Origin: Vicinamibacterales bacterium
GTDB lineage: Bacteria; Acidobacteriota; Vicinamibacteria; Vicinamibacterales; UBA2999
Direction of reading: 5' to 3'
Assembly: GCA_030680175.1 (NCBI GenBank)
Contig: JAUXWO010000075.1
Coordinates: 29,249 to 93,248 of the forward strand
DNA: 64,000 bases
Part shown: in pieces, positions 8,513 to 16,606 of the stretch
Layout of the letters: each line of letters opens with the position of its first letter
Position numbering within the stretch: the first letter of the stretch is position 1
Position numbers and translations under genes: made by a program
Notes under the pieces: generated by a model
What the model saw: the letters and a program-made list of their open reading frames with translations, nothing else
Database searches by the model: none
Told to the model about the DNA's origin: nothing

Positions 8513-9106
8513 ATGAAGCTTCTGGCCGGCCTCGGCAATCCGGGGCCGCGATACCGCGACACCCGCCACAACGCGGGCTTCCTGGTGATCGACGCGCTGG
8601 CGTCGCGCTGGGGCGTCGATGGACAGTGGCGCGAGCAGCAGCAGGCGCTGGCGATCAAGACGGTCTTTGCCGGCACGCCCGTGGTGCTGGCCAAGCCGAT
8701 GACCTTCATGAACCTGAGCGGCCAGGCGGTGGCCGGGCTCGCCGGGTTCTACAAGATCGATCCCGCCGACGTCCTCGTGATCGTCGACGAGGTGGCGCTG
8801 CCGGTCGGGCGCCTGCGGGCGCGGCCCGAGGGGAGCGCCGGCGGGCACAACGGGCTGAAGTCCGTGGCCGAGGCCCTCGGCACGCAGGCGTATCCGCGCC
8901 TGCGCATCGGGGTCGGGCGCGGCGACACGCGACGGGAGCTGGCGGACCACGTGCTGGGCCGCTTCGACCCCGACGAGCGTGAGGCACTGGAGGCGGCCGT
9001 ACTGCGGGCCGCCGAGGCCGTCGAGGTCTTCGTGACCGGCGGCATCGGACGCGTGATGAACGCGTTCAACGCAGCGAACGAGAAGGACCCGGGACCGGTC
9101 GGGTGA
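8513..9106 (+). CDS. pth: peptidyl-tRNA hydrolase
   Basis: Pth releases peptides from prematurely dropped peptidyl-tRNAs by cleaving the ester bond. The 197-residue protein has the family start GLGNPGPRYRDTRHNAGF with the catalytic histidine at residue 19, the KPMTFMNLSG segment, VIVDEVALP with an active-site aspartate, and GSAGGHNGLKS. The length is normal. It follows rplY in the usual prs-rplY-pth order and precedes the rpsF-rpsR-rplI group. Confidence 0.97.
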   Translation: MKLLAGLGNPGPRYRDTRHNAGFLVIDALASRWGVDGQWREQQQALAIKTVFAGTPVVLAKPMTFMNLSGQAVAGLAGFYKIDPADVLVIVDEVALPVGRLRARPEGSAGGHNGLKSVAEALGTQAYPRLRIGVGRGDTRRELADHVLGRFDPDEREALEAAVLRAAEAVEVFVTGGIGRVMNAFNAANEKDPGPVG

Positions 9107-9194
9107 CCGGAACGGGGGACTCCTTGCCACTACGACGGTGGCCATCGCCGGGGCGGGCGCGACGCCGGCTTCGACGGGTCCACAAGGAGACGTG

Positions 9195-9647
9195 ATGAGT
9201 CAACGCAAGTACGAGCTCGTGTATCTCTTCAAGCCGGAGACACCCGAGCAGACGATGACCGACATGCACACGCAGGTCGAGACCATCGTGGCCCGGCTGG
9301 GCGGCACGATCGAGAAGACCGAGAACTGGGGCCGGCGGAAGCTGGCCTACGAGATCGGGCACCACAAGGAGGGCGTGTACGTCCTCGAGGTCATCCTCGG
9401 CGGCGGCGAGCTCATGAAGGAGCTGGATCGCCGGCTGAAGGTGTCCGACGACCTGATGCGCCACCTGATCTGCCGCGTGGACGAGGACGAGACCGTCGCG
9501 GAGCGCTCGCGCAGCAAGCGGGTCGAGGGGTCACGGCGCCGCCGCATCGCGCGCGGCCTGCCGCCGGATCGCCAGCCCGGCGAGGGTCCCGGCAACACGG
9601 ACGGCGACGATGACCGTGACGACATGTCGCACGGGGGGGAGAACTAG
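9195..9647 (+). CDS. rpsF: small ribosomal subunit protein bS6
   Basis: bS6 binds 16S rRNA next to bS18 on the platform of the small subunit. Residues 1-100 carry the family fold ([10 protein letters not shown], a [19 protein letters not shown] segment and [13 protein letters not shown]). The ATG at 9195 is preceded by AAGGAGA. The C-terminal third (about 50 residues, arginine-rich and then aspartate/glycine-rich) is an extension beyond the usual 95-110 residues and looks disordered. It is followed two bases later by rpsR, as in most bacteria. Confidence 0.95.
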   Translation: MSQRKYELVYLFKPETPEQTMTDMHTQVETIVARLGGTIEKTENWGRRKLAYEIGHHKEGVYVLEVILGGGELMKELDRRLKVSDDLMRHLICRVDEDETVAERSRSKRVEGSRRRRIARGLPPDRQPGEGPGNTDGDDDRDDMSHGGEN

Positions 9648-9649
9648 CC

Positions 9650-9955
9650 ATGGCATTTGGACAGAAGCGGAGCGGTCCCGGCGGCGCCCGCGGTCGCGGC
9701 GCGGCGAAGGGGGCGGATGCCAAGGGCGGCCAGCGGCGTGGCCTCTTCCGGCGCAAGAAGGTCTGCAAGTTCTGCGCGGAGAAGATCGACGACATCAACT
9801 ACAAGGACGCGCGGCTGCTGAGCGGCTTCGTGCCCGAGCGCGGGAAGGTGCTGCCGCGGCGCATCTCCGGCACCTGCGCCCTGCACCAGCGCAAGCTGCG
9901 CGTGGCGATCATGCGCGCGCGGCAGCTCGCGCTGCTGCCGTACGTGACGGAGTAA
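9650..9955 (+). CDS. rpsR: small ribosomal subunit protein bS18 (zinc-binding type)
   Basis: bS18 partners bS6 on the small subunit platform. The 101-residue protein has a glycine/arginine-rich N-terminal tail of about 30 residues and then the conserved core with [14 protein letters not shown]39, C42, C76 and H79 form a CxxC...CxxH set, the zinc-binding version of the protein. It lies between rpsF and rplI with gaps of 2 and 13 bases, the standard bacterial trio. Confidence 0.96.
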   Translation: MAFGQKRSGPGGARGRGAAKGADAKGGQRRGLFRRKKVCKFCAEKIDDINYKDARLLSGFVPERGKVLPRRISGTCALHQRKLRVAIMRARQLALLPYVTE

Positions 9956-9968
9956 GGGGAAGCCGACC

Positions 9969-10463
9969 ATGGAAGTCATCCTCAGAGACCACGTGGAGCA
10001 CCTCGGCGACCGCGGCGAGATCGTGAAGGTCGCCGACGGCTACGCCCGCAACTACCTGCTGCCGCGGAAGCTGGCGCTGCCGGCCACGCCGGCCAACAAG
10101 AACTGGGTCGCGCGCGAGCGGAAGATCGCCGAGGCCCGGGAGAGCGAGCAGCGCGCCGCCGCGCAGGGCGTGGCCACACGCCTGGCCGCGCTCGACATCA
10201 CCATCATCCGGCGCGTGGGCGAGAACGACCAGCTGTACGGCTCGGTCACCAACGCCGACATCGCCGAGGTCATCCTGGCGCAGGGGTTCGAGCTGGACCG
10301 CCGCAAGATCCTGCTGCCGGACCCGATCAAGGCGCTCGGCGAGTACACCGTGCCCGTGAAGCTGCATCGCGACGTGACGGCGCAGCTCAAGGTCGTGGTG
10401 GGCCGCGAGGGCGGCGAGCCCCTGAAGGCCGCCCCCGCCGAGCCCGCGCCCGCCGCCGAGTAG
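9969..10463 (+). CDS. rplI: large ribosomal subunit protein bL9
   Basis: bL9 binds 23S rRNA near the L1 stalk and spans to neighbouring ribosomes. At 164 residues it shows the N-terminal domain starting with EVILRDHVEHLGDRGEIVKV, the signature GYARNYLLPRKLA around residues 25-37, the long connecting helix (about 45-75) and the C-terminal RNA-binding domain with LYGSVTNADIAE. An alanine/proline-rich tail ends the protein. It is the last gene before the strong palindrome at 10496-10527, which probably ends the rpsF-rpsR-rplI transcript. Confidence 0.97.
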   Translation: MEVILRDHVEHLGDRGEIVKVADGYARNYLLPRKLALPATPANKNWVARERKIAEARESEQRAAAQGVATRLAALDITIIRRVGENDQLYGSVTNADIAEVILAQGFELDRRKILLPDPIKALGEYTVPVKLHRDVTAQLKVVVGREGGEPLKAAPAEPAPAAE

Positions 10464-10495
10464 TTCGGGCGCACACGCGCACGACATCGTCATCC

Positions 10496-10527
10496 GGGCC
10501 CCGGCGGTCAGCTGACCGCCGGGGCCC
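10496..10527 (+). terminator. perfect 16+16 palindrome, intrinsic-terminator-like
   Basis: GGGCCCCGGCGGTCAG is followed directly by its exact reverse complement, and the next bases are GTTGTTTGT. It would fold as a very stable hairpin with a T-rich tail, 33 bases after the rplI stop. Confidence 0.75.
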
Positions 10528-10551
10528 GTTGTTTGTACGTGAGTTCCTCCG

Positions 10552-10572
10552 GGCGGATCGGTATGATCCGCC
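10552..10572 (+). promoter_or_regulatory. palindrome overlapping a TATGAT box before dnaB (operator candidate)
   Basis: GGCGGATC and GATCCGCC are exact complements around a 5-base centre (GGTAT). The right half and centre contain TATGAT (10562-10567), a good -10. No clear -35 is seen. The layout suits a dimeric repressor site or a hairpin. Confidence 0.4.
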
Positions 10573-10590
10573 AGTGGGTTGCCGGCACGC

Positions 10591-10618
10591 GCCGGGAGCC
10601 GGGAGCCGAACGCCGACC
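10591..10618. repeat. heptad array (GCCGGGA/GCCGAAC type) before dnaB
   Basis: There are four 7-base units: GCCGGGA twice, GCCGAAC and GCCGACC. The array ends 23 bases before the dnaB ATG. It belongs to the GCYGANN heptad family. Confidence 0.6.
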
Positions 10619-10641
10619 GCTGTCCGCGATTCCCACCTGTG

Positions 10642-12003
10642 ATGTCCGAGTCCACCGTCGCCCCCGCGCAGCGCACCCTGCCGCACAACCTGGACGCCGA
10701 GCGTTCGGTGCTCGGCGCGATCCTGATCGACAACGGCATGTTCGACACGGCCATCGAGGTCGTGCGTCCGGAGGCGTTCTTCCGCGACGCGCACCGCCGG
10801 CTGTTCGAGAAGATGGTGGCGCTGGCCGAGCGGCGCGAGCCGATCGACCTGCTGACGCTCACCGAGGAGCTCGCGCGGTCGGGCGAGCTCGAGGAGGTGG
10901 GCGGGCCGGCCTACATCAGCTCGCTGGTCGACGGCGTGCCGCGGGCGACCAACGTCGAGTACTACGCGAAGATCGTCAAGGAGAAGGCGACCCTCCGCAA
11001 CCTGATCTTCTCGGCCAACAAGATCCTCTCGAACGCGTACGAGGCCGACCAGGAGGCCGACCTGATCCTCGACGAGGCCGAGAGCGCGATCTTCTCGGTC
11101 GCCGAGGACCGCGTGAAGGCGGGCTTCGTCCCGATGCGGGACCTCGTGCGCGACAGCTTCCCGAAGATCGAGAAGCTGTTCGAGCACCAGAGCTACATCA
11201 CCGGCGTCGGCACGCACCTGCCGGACCTCGACCGCATGACGCGCGGCTTCCAGCCGGGCGACCTCGTCATCGTCGCCGCCCGCCCGTCGATGGGGAAGAC
11301 GAGCCTCGTGCTGAACTTCTGCCAGCACGTGGCCACGCACGGCGGCGTGGCGGGCCTCTTCAGCCTGGAAATGTCGAAGGAATCGCTCTTCATGCGCATG
11401 CTCGCGTCGGAGGCGAAGATCGACAGCTACCGGCTGCTGAGCGGCCAGATCGGGCAGCGCGAGTACGGCAGCATCACGCAGGCGCTCGACTCGCTCGCCG
11501 AGGCGCAGCTGTTCGTCGACGACACGGCCGGCATCGGCGTGCTCGAGATGCGCGCGAAGGCCCGCCGGCTGCAGGCCGAGCACGGCCTGAGCGTGCTGGC
11601 AATCGACTACGTGCAGTTGATGACGGGGCGTGGCCGCTTCGAGAACCGCACGCTGGAGCTGGCGTCGATCTCGCGCAACCTGAAGGGCCTGGCGAAGGAG
11701 CTGAACGTGCCGATCCTGCTGCTGTCGCAGCTGTCGCGCGCCCCGGAGGCGCGGTCCGACAAGCGCCCGCAGCTCTCGGACCTGCGCGAATCGGGCGCCC
11801 TCGAGCAGGACGCCGACGTCGTCATCCTCATCTTCCGCGAGGAGATGTACAAGGCCGACAAGAGCGAGCCGAGCGAGATCGACGGCGTGGCGGAGCTCAT
11901 CATCGCCAAGCAGAGAAACGGCCCGACCGGGCAGGTCAAGACCGCGTTCCTCGCCGGCCAGACGAAGTTCATGCCGCTGGCCAGGGATGTGGGGGAAGGG
12001 TAG
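10642..12003 (+). CDS. dnaB: replicative DNA helicase
   Basis: DnaB is the hexameric 5'-3' helicase at the replication fork. The 453-residue protein has the N-terminal primase-interaction domain (residues about 10-110, beginning LPHNLDAERSVLGAIL) and the RecA-like motor with Walker A ARPSMGKTS at 213-221, a Walker B strand ending AIDYVQLM, and the H4 motif LRESGALEQDADVV. No intein is present. GTG at 10639 directly precedes the chosen ATG. It follows rplI, the usual rpsF-rpsR-rplI-dnaB neighbourhood. Confidence 0.97.
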   Translation: MSESTVAPAQRTLPHNLDAERSVLGAILIDNGMFDTAIEVVRPEAFFRDAHRRLFEKMVALAERREPIDLLTLTEELARSGELEEVGGPAYISSLVDGVPRATNVEYYAKIVKEKATLRNLIFSANKILSNAYEADQEADLILDEAESAIFSVAEDRVKAGFVPMRDLVRDSFPKIEKLFEHQSYITGVGTHLPDLDRMTRGFQPGDLVIVAARPSMGKTSLVLNFCQHVATHGGVAGLFSLEMSKESLFMRMLASEAKIDSYRLLSGQIGQREYGSITQALDSLAEAQLFVDDTAGIGVLEMRAKARRLQAEHGLSVLAIDYVQLMTGRGRFENRTLELASISRNLKGLAKELNVPILLLSQLSRAPEARSDKRPQLSDLRESGALEQDADVVILIFREEMYKADKSEPSEIDGVAELIIAKQRNGPTGQVKTAFLAGQTKFMPLARDVGEG

Positions 12004-12004
12004 C

Positions 12005-12071
12005 GATCTCGTGATGTGATGATGTGGTGATGTGGTGATGTAGTGATCGGATGTCGTGATGTGAGATGTGG
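12005..12071. repeat. GTGATGTG octamer array after dnaB
   Basis: Degenerate 8-base units (GTGATGTG, with GTGATGTA and GTGATCGG variants) start right after the dnaB stop. The sequence is homologous to the left arm of the inverted element at 39.4 kb, but here no right arm follows. Confidence 0.75.
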
Positions 12072-12138
12072 GGAGCTTCGGCCGGCATCTATCTTCTGAT
12101 CTGTGGCGCCCCGGCAACGCGACCCGTAATTTCTCGCA

Positions 12139-12236
12139 ACGACCCACGACCCACGACCCACGACCCACTGCCCACGACCCATTACCCACTACCCACTACC
12201 CACTACCTACTACCCACTACCCACCACCCACGACCT
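12139..12236. repeat. CCCACKA heptad array before alr
   Basis: About fourteen units of ACCCACT/ACCCACG run nearly without break to 16 bases before the alr ATG. The complementary strand is GGG tracts spaced by four bases, so it can form G-quadruplexes. The same family precedes rlmB and fills the gap at 42.2 kb. Confidence 0.85.
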
Positions 12237-12252
12237 CCACCCGGCCCCTGCC

Positions 12253-13542
12253 ATGATTCGCTGCACTGCGGCCCACGTTGACCTTGCGGCTCTCGCGGCG
12301 AACTACCGCGCGGTGGCCGCGATGCTTGCCGCGGAAGCACCAGCCACCCCGGGCACCTTGGGCACCCGTGGCACCCCGGGCACCCCGGGCACTTCGGGCA
12401 CTTCGGGCACTTCGGGCACCCCGGGCACCCCGGGCACCCCGGGCACTTCGGGCACTTCGGGCACTTCGGGCACCCCGGGCACTTCGGGCACCCCGGGCAC
12501 TTCGGGCACTTCGATCATCGCCGTCGTCAAAGCCAATGCCTACGGGCATGGGGCGGTGCCGGTGGCGCGCGCGCTCGAGGAGGCCGGCGCGCGGTGGCTG
12601 GCGGTGGCGGACATCGAGGAGGGCATGGAACTGCGCGAGGCGGGCGTGCGCGCGCGCATCCTCGTGTTCGGGGCGCTCAGCGTGAGCGCACTCGATGGCG
12701 TCTTCACGCACGACCTCACGCCCACGCTCTCCAGCCCGTCGGCGGCCCGTGCGCTCGAGACCGCGGCCGCGGCGCGCGGCACCCGCATCCGCTGCCACCT
12801 GAAGATCGACACCGGCATGCACCGGCTCGGCTTCCGCCACGAGAACCTGCCGTGGACGGCGCCGGCGCTCATCGCGAGCCCGCACCTCGAGATCGAGGCC
12901 GTCTCGACGCACTTCGGCACGGCGGACGATCCGGAGCATCCGCTCTTCGAGTCCCAGCGCGTGGCCTTCGAGGCGGCCAGCGTGGCCCTCGCCGGCCTGG
13001 GGGCGGCGCCGCGCGCACGCCACGCGGCAAACAGCGCCGCGCTGCTGCGCGACTCGCGGACGTGGTACGACTTCGTCCGGCCGGGCCTGCTGCTGTACGG
13101 CGTCACACCGCCACCGCTTCACTCGACGCTTGCGCTGCGCCCGGTGATGACGCTCACGAGCCGGATCGTGGCGGTCAAGGGGCTGCGCGCGGGCGAGACC
13201 GCCGGCTACGGCGCCCGCTTCGAGGCGTCCTGTGCGACGACGATGGCGGTGGTGCCGGCGGGGTATGCGGACGGCCTGGACCGGCGCCTCGAGGGCCGCG
13301 GGTCGGTGCTGGTGCGCGGCGTCCGCGCCCCGATCGTCGGCGCCGTCAGCATGGACATGCTGACGATCGACGTGACCGGCATCGACGGCGTGTCGCCAGG
13401 CGACGAGGTGGTGTTCCTGGGGTCGCAGGGCGAGGGCGCGCTGCAGACGATCGACGCGCGCGAGATGGCGTCGTGGATCGGCACGATCCCGTACGAGATC
13501 CTCTGCCGGCTTGGCGCCCGGGTCGCGAGGCAGTACCGCTGA
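12253..13542 (+). CDS. alr: alanine racemase with an in-frame Gly-Thr-Pro/Ser repeat
   Basis: Alr is the PLP enzyme making D-alanine for peptidoglycan. The catalytic lysine is K93 in [11 protein letters not shown], and the second base is Y319 in [18 protein letters not shown] follows in the C-terminal domain. The 429 residues exceed the usual 360-380 because residues 34-87 are 18 copies of Gly-Thr-X (X is mostly Pro or Ser) between helix 1 and the strand bearing K93. Without them the protein would be 375 residues. The insert replaces no conserved residue, so the enzyme may still work with a surface loop there. No Shine-Dalgarno site is visible; a heptad array precedes the start. Confidence 0.93.
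   Translation: MIRCTAAHVDLAALAANYRAVAAMLAAEAPATPGTLGTRGTPGTPGTSGTSGTSGTPGTPGTPGTSGTSGTSGTPGTSGTPGTSGTSIIAVVKANAYGHGAVPVARALEEAGARWLAVADIEEGMELREAGVRARILVFGALSVSALDGVFTHDLTPTLSSPSAARALETAAAARGTRIRCHLKIDTGMHRLGFRHENLPWTAPALIASPHLEIEAVSTHFGTADDPEHPLFESQRVAFEAASVALAGLGAAPRARHAANSAALLRDSRTWYDFVRPGLLLYGVTPPPLHSTLALRPVMTLTSRIVAVKGLRAGETAGYGARFEASCATTMAVVPAGYADGLDRRLEGRGSVLVRGVRAPIVGAVSMDMLTIDVTGIDGVSPGDEVVFLGSQGEGALQTIDAREMASWIGTIPYEILCRLGARVARQYR
12352..12513 (+). repeat. 18 x 9-base coding array inside alr
   Basis: There are eighteen exact 9-base units. Sixteen are either GGCACCCCG or GGCACTTCG, never a mixed form such as ACTCCG; the first two are GGCACCTTG and GGCACCCGT. It is in frame and encodes (GTP/GTS)n. 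Confidence 0.95.
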
Positions 13543-13844
13543 TCACGGACAAACACGAAGGCCACGTCCGCCTCCGCGGCCGGAGGCCGCTACGGCGTGA
13601 CCTCGCCGAAGCTCGCCTGATACTGGGGCGAGCGGAGGCGGGAAGGTCACGAAGACGCACGAAGAAGTCAGCACAAGGTCGGGCGTCACGACCGGCCTGG
13701 TCCGCTACGGCTCCTGTCACGTACAAACACGAAGGACACGAAGGCCACGAAGGGGATCGGTGGGCGGAGACCGGTGGCTGAGCCGAAAGCCGAAAGCTGA
13801 AAGCCGACCGCTCCCCCCGCCCACGGCCCTGCTATGATTCCCCC
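13543..13844. other. repeat-filled gap between alr and ilvE
   Basis: No gene is seen. It holds fragments of the CACGAAGGA 9-base family (13550-13566, 13643-13668 and 13724-13752), a GC-rich foldable segment at 13569-13651 and four GCYGAAA-family heptads (13781-13808). CCGCCTCCGC (13569-13578) pairs exactly with GCGGAGGCGG (13632-13641), and CGTGACC with GGTCACG across it. Confidence 0.6.
13833..13838 (+). promoter_or_regulatory. TATGAT box six bases before ilvE ATG (leaderless candidate)
   Basis: TATGAT is followed by six bases and then the ATG. Transcription from this box would start at or next to the start codon, leaving no leader. No -35 consensus is seen. Confidence 0.4.
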
Positions 13845-14903
13845 ATGCCTGCGACCATTCCCGTGACCCGGACGTCCGCCTCCCGCCTGACGCCGCAACT
13901 GCGCGACACCGCGCCATTTGGCGCCGTCTTCAGCGACCACGTGCTCGTGTCGGACTTCGCCGACGGCCAGTGGGGCGAGCCGCGCATCGTGCCGTACGGG
14001 CCGCAGGCGCTGCCGGTGGCGCCCGCCGTGGCGCACTACGGCCAGGGCATCTTCGAGGGGCTGAAGGCGTACCCGCAGGAGGGCGGCGGTGTGGCGGTGT
14101 TCCGCGTGGACGCGAACCACGCGCGCATGAACCGCACGACCGCCCGGATGGCGATGCCCGAGATCCCGGCCTCGATCTTCATCGACGGCACGCTGGCGCT
14201 CGTGGCGCTCGACCGCGACTGGATTCCCGCGACGCCCGGCAGCGCGCTGTACATCCGGCCCGTGATGTTCGCCACGGGCGAGCCGCTCGGCGTGCGGCCG
14301 TCGGATCACTACCGCTTCGTGATCGAGACGTGCCCGAGCGGGCCGTACTTCTCCGGCGCGGTCGACCTGCTCGCCGAGGAGACCTACGTGCGCGCGTTTC
14401 CGGGCGGCACGGGCGAGGCCAAGTGCGCCGGCAACTACGCGGGCAGCCTCGTGGCCGCGCGCGAGGCCCAGGCACGCGGCTTCCACAACGTGATCTGGCT
14501 CGACGGGATCGAGCGGCGCTACGTCGAGGAGGCGGGTCTGATGAACATCGTGTTCGTCATCGACGGCACGGTCGTGACGCCGCCGCTCGGCGGCACGATC
14601 CTGCCCGGCATCACCCGCGCCAGCATTCTCACGCTGCTCCGGGATGCGGGCGTGCCGGTCGAGGAGCGCCGCATCGCCATCGACGAGGTCTTCGAGGCGC
14701 ACGCGGCCGGACGGCTGCACGCGGCCGCCGGCGTCGGCACCGCCGCGACCATTGCCCCCATCGGCCGCCTGCGCCACCGGGATCGCGAGATCGTCGTCGC
14801 GCCGATCACCCCCGAGTCGCCGCTCGGCCGCGTCGGCGCGGAACTCGAGGCGATCCGCACCGGGAAGGCCCCCGACCGCCACGCCTGGATGCGCGCGGTA
14901 TAG
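13845..14903 (+). CDS. ilvE: branched-chain amino acid aminotransferase
   Basis: IlvE is a fold-type IV PLP aminotransferase that makes valine, leucine and isoleucine from their keto acids. The 352-residue protein is the long (class II) form. It shows YGQGIFEGLKAY near residues 65-76, the PLP lysine K193 in GEAKCAGNYAGS, and EEAGLMNIVFV, with LPGITRASIL binding the phosphate. It is flanked on both sides by repeat-filled gaps, so it is probably transcribed alone. A possible promoter leaves no room for a ribosome-binding site before the ATG. Confidence 0.95.
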   Translation: MPATIPVTRTSASRLTPQLRDTAPFGAVFSDHVLVSDFADGQWGEPRIVPYGPQALPVAPAVAHYGQGIFEGLKAYPQEGGGVAVFRVDANHARMNRTTARMAMPEIPASIFIDGTLALVALDRDWIPATPGSALYIRPVMFATGEPLGVRPSDHYRFVIETCPSGPYFSGAVDLLAEETYVRAFPGGTGEAKCAGNYAGSLVAAREAQARGFHNVIWLDGIERRYVEEAGLMNIVFVIDGTVVTPPLGGTILPGITRASILTLLRDAGVPVEERRIAIDEVFEAHAAGRLHAAAGVGTAATIAPIGRLRHRDREIVVAPITPESPLGRVGAELEAIRTGKAPDRHAWMRAV

Positions 14904-14926
14904 CGCTGCCACGCGCGACCACGTAC

Positions 14927-15116
14927 GAACACGAAGGACACGAAGGCCACGAAGAGCACCAGACTCTCTTCAGGGATCTTCGTATCCGACGTTGGGCGTC
15001 GAGTCCGTGGCTCGCGCTGACCCGCAACTGACCGGGAGGCGGCCGCGATCATGCGAGATCAAGAAGCAGATGGAACGTCGTGCGTGTCTTCGTGGCCTTC
15101 GTGTCCTTCGTGTTTG
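14927..15116. repeat. inverted element with CACGAAGGA arms between ilvE and radA
   Basis: The left arm at 14927-14954 and the right arm at 15088-15116 are built of 9-base CACGAAGGA/CACGAAGGC units and are reverse complements with about one mismatch in 29. They enclose a loop of about 133 bases with no clear gene. Transcribed, it would form a long hairpin. Confidence 0.85.
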
Positions 15117-15138
15117 TCCGTGAACGTCTGAACCTGCC

Positions 15139-16542
15139 ATGAAACAACCCAGGCCGGTGTTCGTCTGCCAGCAGTGCGACGCGCAGTCGCCGAAGTGGCA
15201 GGGGCGCTGCACCGAGTGCGGCGCGTGGAACTCCCTCGTCGAGGAGCGTCCCACCGAGGCCGGGCCGGCGGCGGGGGGCACGGCCAGCCTCGCCGGGCAC
15301 CGCTATGCGCTGCCGGGGTCGGCGGGGCAGGGCGCGCGCAAGTACGCCGACATCACGGCCGAGAACGCCGCGCGTCTCACGACCGGGATCGGCGAGTTCG
15401 ATCGCGTCCTTGGCGGGGGCATCGTGCCGGGCTCCCTCGTGCTGCTCGGCGGCGAGCCCGGCATCGGCAAGTCCACGCTCCTGTTGCAGGCCGCGGCCAA
15501 CTTCGCCGTCACGCACGGCCCCGTCCTCTATGCCTCGGGTGAAGAGTCCGAGCACCAGATCAAGTCGCGGGGCGATCGGCTCGGCGTCGGCGACGCGCCG
15601 CTCTACCTGATGGCCGAGACCTGCATCGAGCGCATCCTCGAGGAGATCGGCCGGATCCATCCGGCGATGCTCGTCATCGACTCCGTGCAGACGGTCTTCT
15701 CGCTCAAGTTCCAGTCCGCGCCGGGCAGCATCGGCCAGGTCCGCGAGGCCGCCACGCAGTTTCTCTTCACGGCCAAGGGGCACAACCTGCCCACCTTCCT
15801 CGTCGGGCACGTCACGAAGGAGGGGAGCCTCGCCGGCCCCAAGGCGCTCGAGCACGTCGTCGACACGGTGCTGTACTTCGAGGGCGAGCGCCACCACTCG
15901 CACCGCGTCGTGCGCGCGGTCAAGAACCGGTTCGGCGCCATCAGCGAACTCGGGGTGTTCGAGATGACGGGCACGGGCCTGGTCCCCGTGCCGAATCCGT
16001 CGGCGATGTTCCTGGCCGAGCGGAGCGTCGCCACGCCGGGATCTGCCGTGCTGTGCTGCGTCGAGGGGTCGCGGCCGCTGCTCGTCGAGGTGCAGGCGCT
16101 CGTGAGCACGAGCGCGTACGGGATGCCGCGGCGCATGGCGGTCGGCATCGACCAGAACCGGCTCTCGCTGCTGCTCGCCGTGCTCGAGAAGCGCGCGGGC
16201 CTGCTCGTCGGCGGCGACGATGTGTTCGTCAACATCGCCGGGGGCATGAGCCTCGACGAACCCGCGGCCGATCTCGCCATCGTCGGCGCCCTGGCGTCGA
16301 GCCTGCGCAACCGGCCGCTGCCGCCCGGCACGGCCGTCTTCGGCGAAGTGGGCCTCGGCGGGGAAGTCCGCGGGGTGCCGCAGGCCCCGCTGCGCATCCG
16401 CGAAGCGCAGCAGATGGGGTTCACCCGCGTCGTGATGCCCGCGGCCAACGTGGATCCGGCCCTGGAGCGCGGCGGCGAGGGCGCGATCGAGCTCGTCGGG
16501 ATCCGCCACGTGGGAGAGGCGCTCGACCACTTGCTGGCTTGA
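15139..16542 (+). CDS. radA: DNA repair protein RadA
   Basis: RadA (Sms) is a RecA-like hexameric motor that helps branch migration in recombinational repair. The 467-residue protein has the N-terminal zinc finger (C10, C13, C24, C27), Walker A GGEPGIGKST at 104-113, the RadA-specific KNRFG motif near residue 260 and a C-terminal Lon-protease-like domain (from about 290, with GGMSLDEPAADLA). Length and domain order are normal. It is followed by the PIN-TRAM gene, a pairing also common in Gram-positives. Confidence 0.97.
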   Translation: MKQPRPVFVCQQCDAQSPKWQGRCTECGAWNSLVEERPTEAGPAAGGTASLAGHRYALPGSAGQGARKYADITAENAARLTTGIGEFDRVLGGGIVPGSLVLLGGEPGIGKSTLLLQAAANFAVTHGPVLYASGEESEHQIKSRGDRLGVGDAPLYLMAETCIERILEEIGRIHPAMLVIDSVQTVFSLKFQSAPGSIGQVREAATQFLFTAKGHNLPTFLVGHVTKEGSLAGPKALEHVVDTVLYFEGERHHSHRVVRAVKNRFGAISELGVFEMTGTGLVPVPNPSAMFLAERSVATPGSAVLCCVEGSRPLLVEVQALVSTSAYGMPRRMAVGIDQNRLSLLLAVLEKRAGLLVGGDDVFVNIAGGMSLDEPAADLAIVGALASSLRNRPLPPGTAVFGEVGLGGEVRGVPQAPLRIREAQQMGFTRVVMPAANVDPALERGGEGAIELVGIRHVGEALDHLLA

Positions 16543-16606
16543 CCTTCCGCCCCTCGCGGCTCTAAGGTTCAGGTATTCATCCCGGCGAACCTCTGGAGCG
16601 TCATAC

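Noticed and set aside
9195..9647. Frameshift at the end of rpsF because of the odd tail
   Set aside because: The tail is a continuous acidic/arginine-rich reading frame ending two bases before rpsR, which fits a natural disordered extension.
12139..12236. CRISPR array suggested by regular repeats
   Set aside because: Units are 7 bases with no spacers, repeats are degenerate and no cas gene is present.
12253..12351. A separate short gene, with alr starting after the repeat
   Set aside because: The helix-1 segment ([16 protein letters not shown]) before the repeat matches the normal Alr N-terminus and is in frame with the rest, so it is one gene with an insert.
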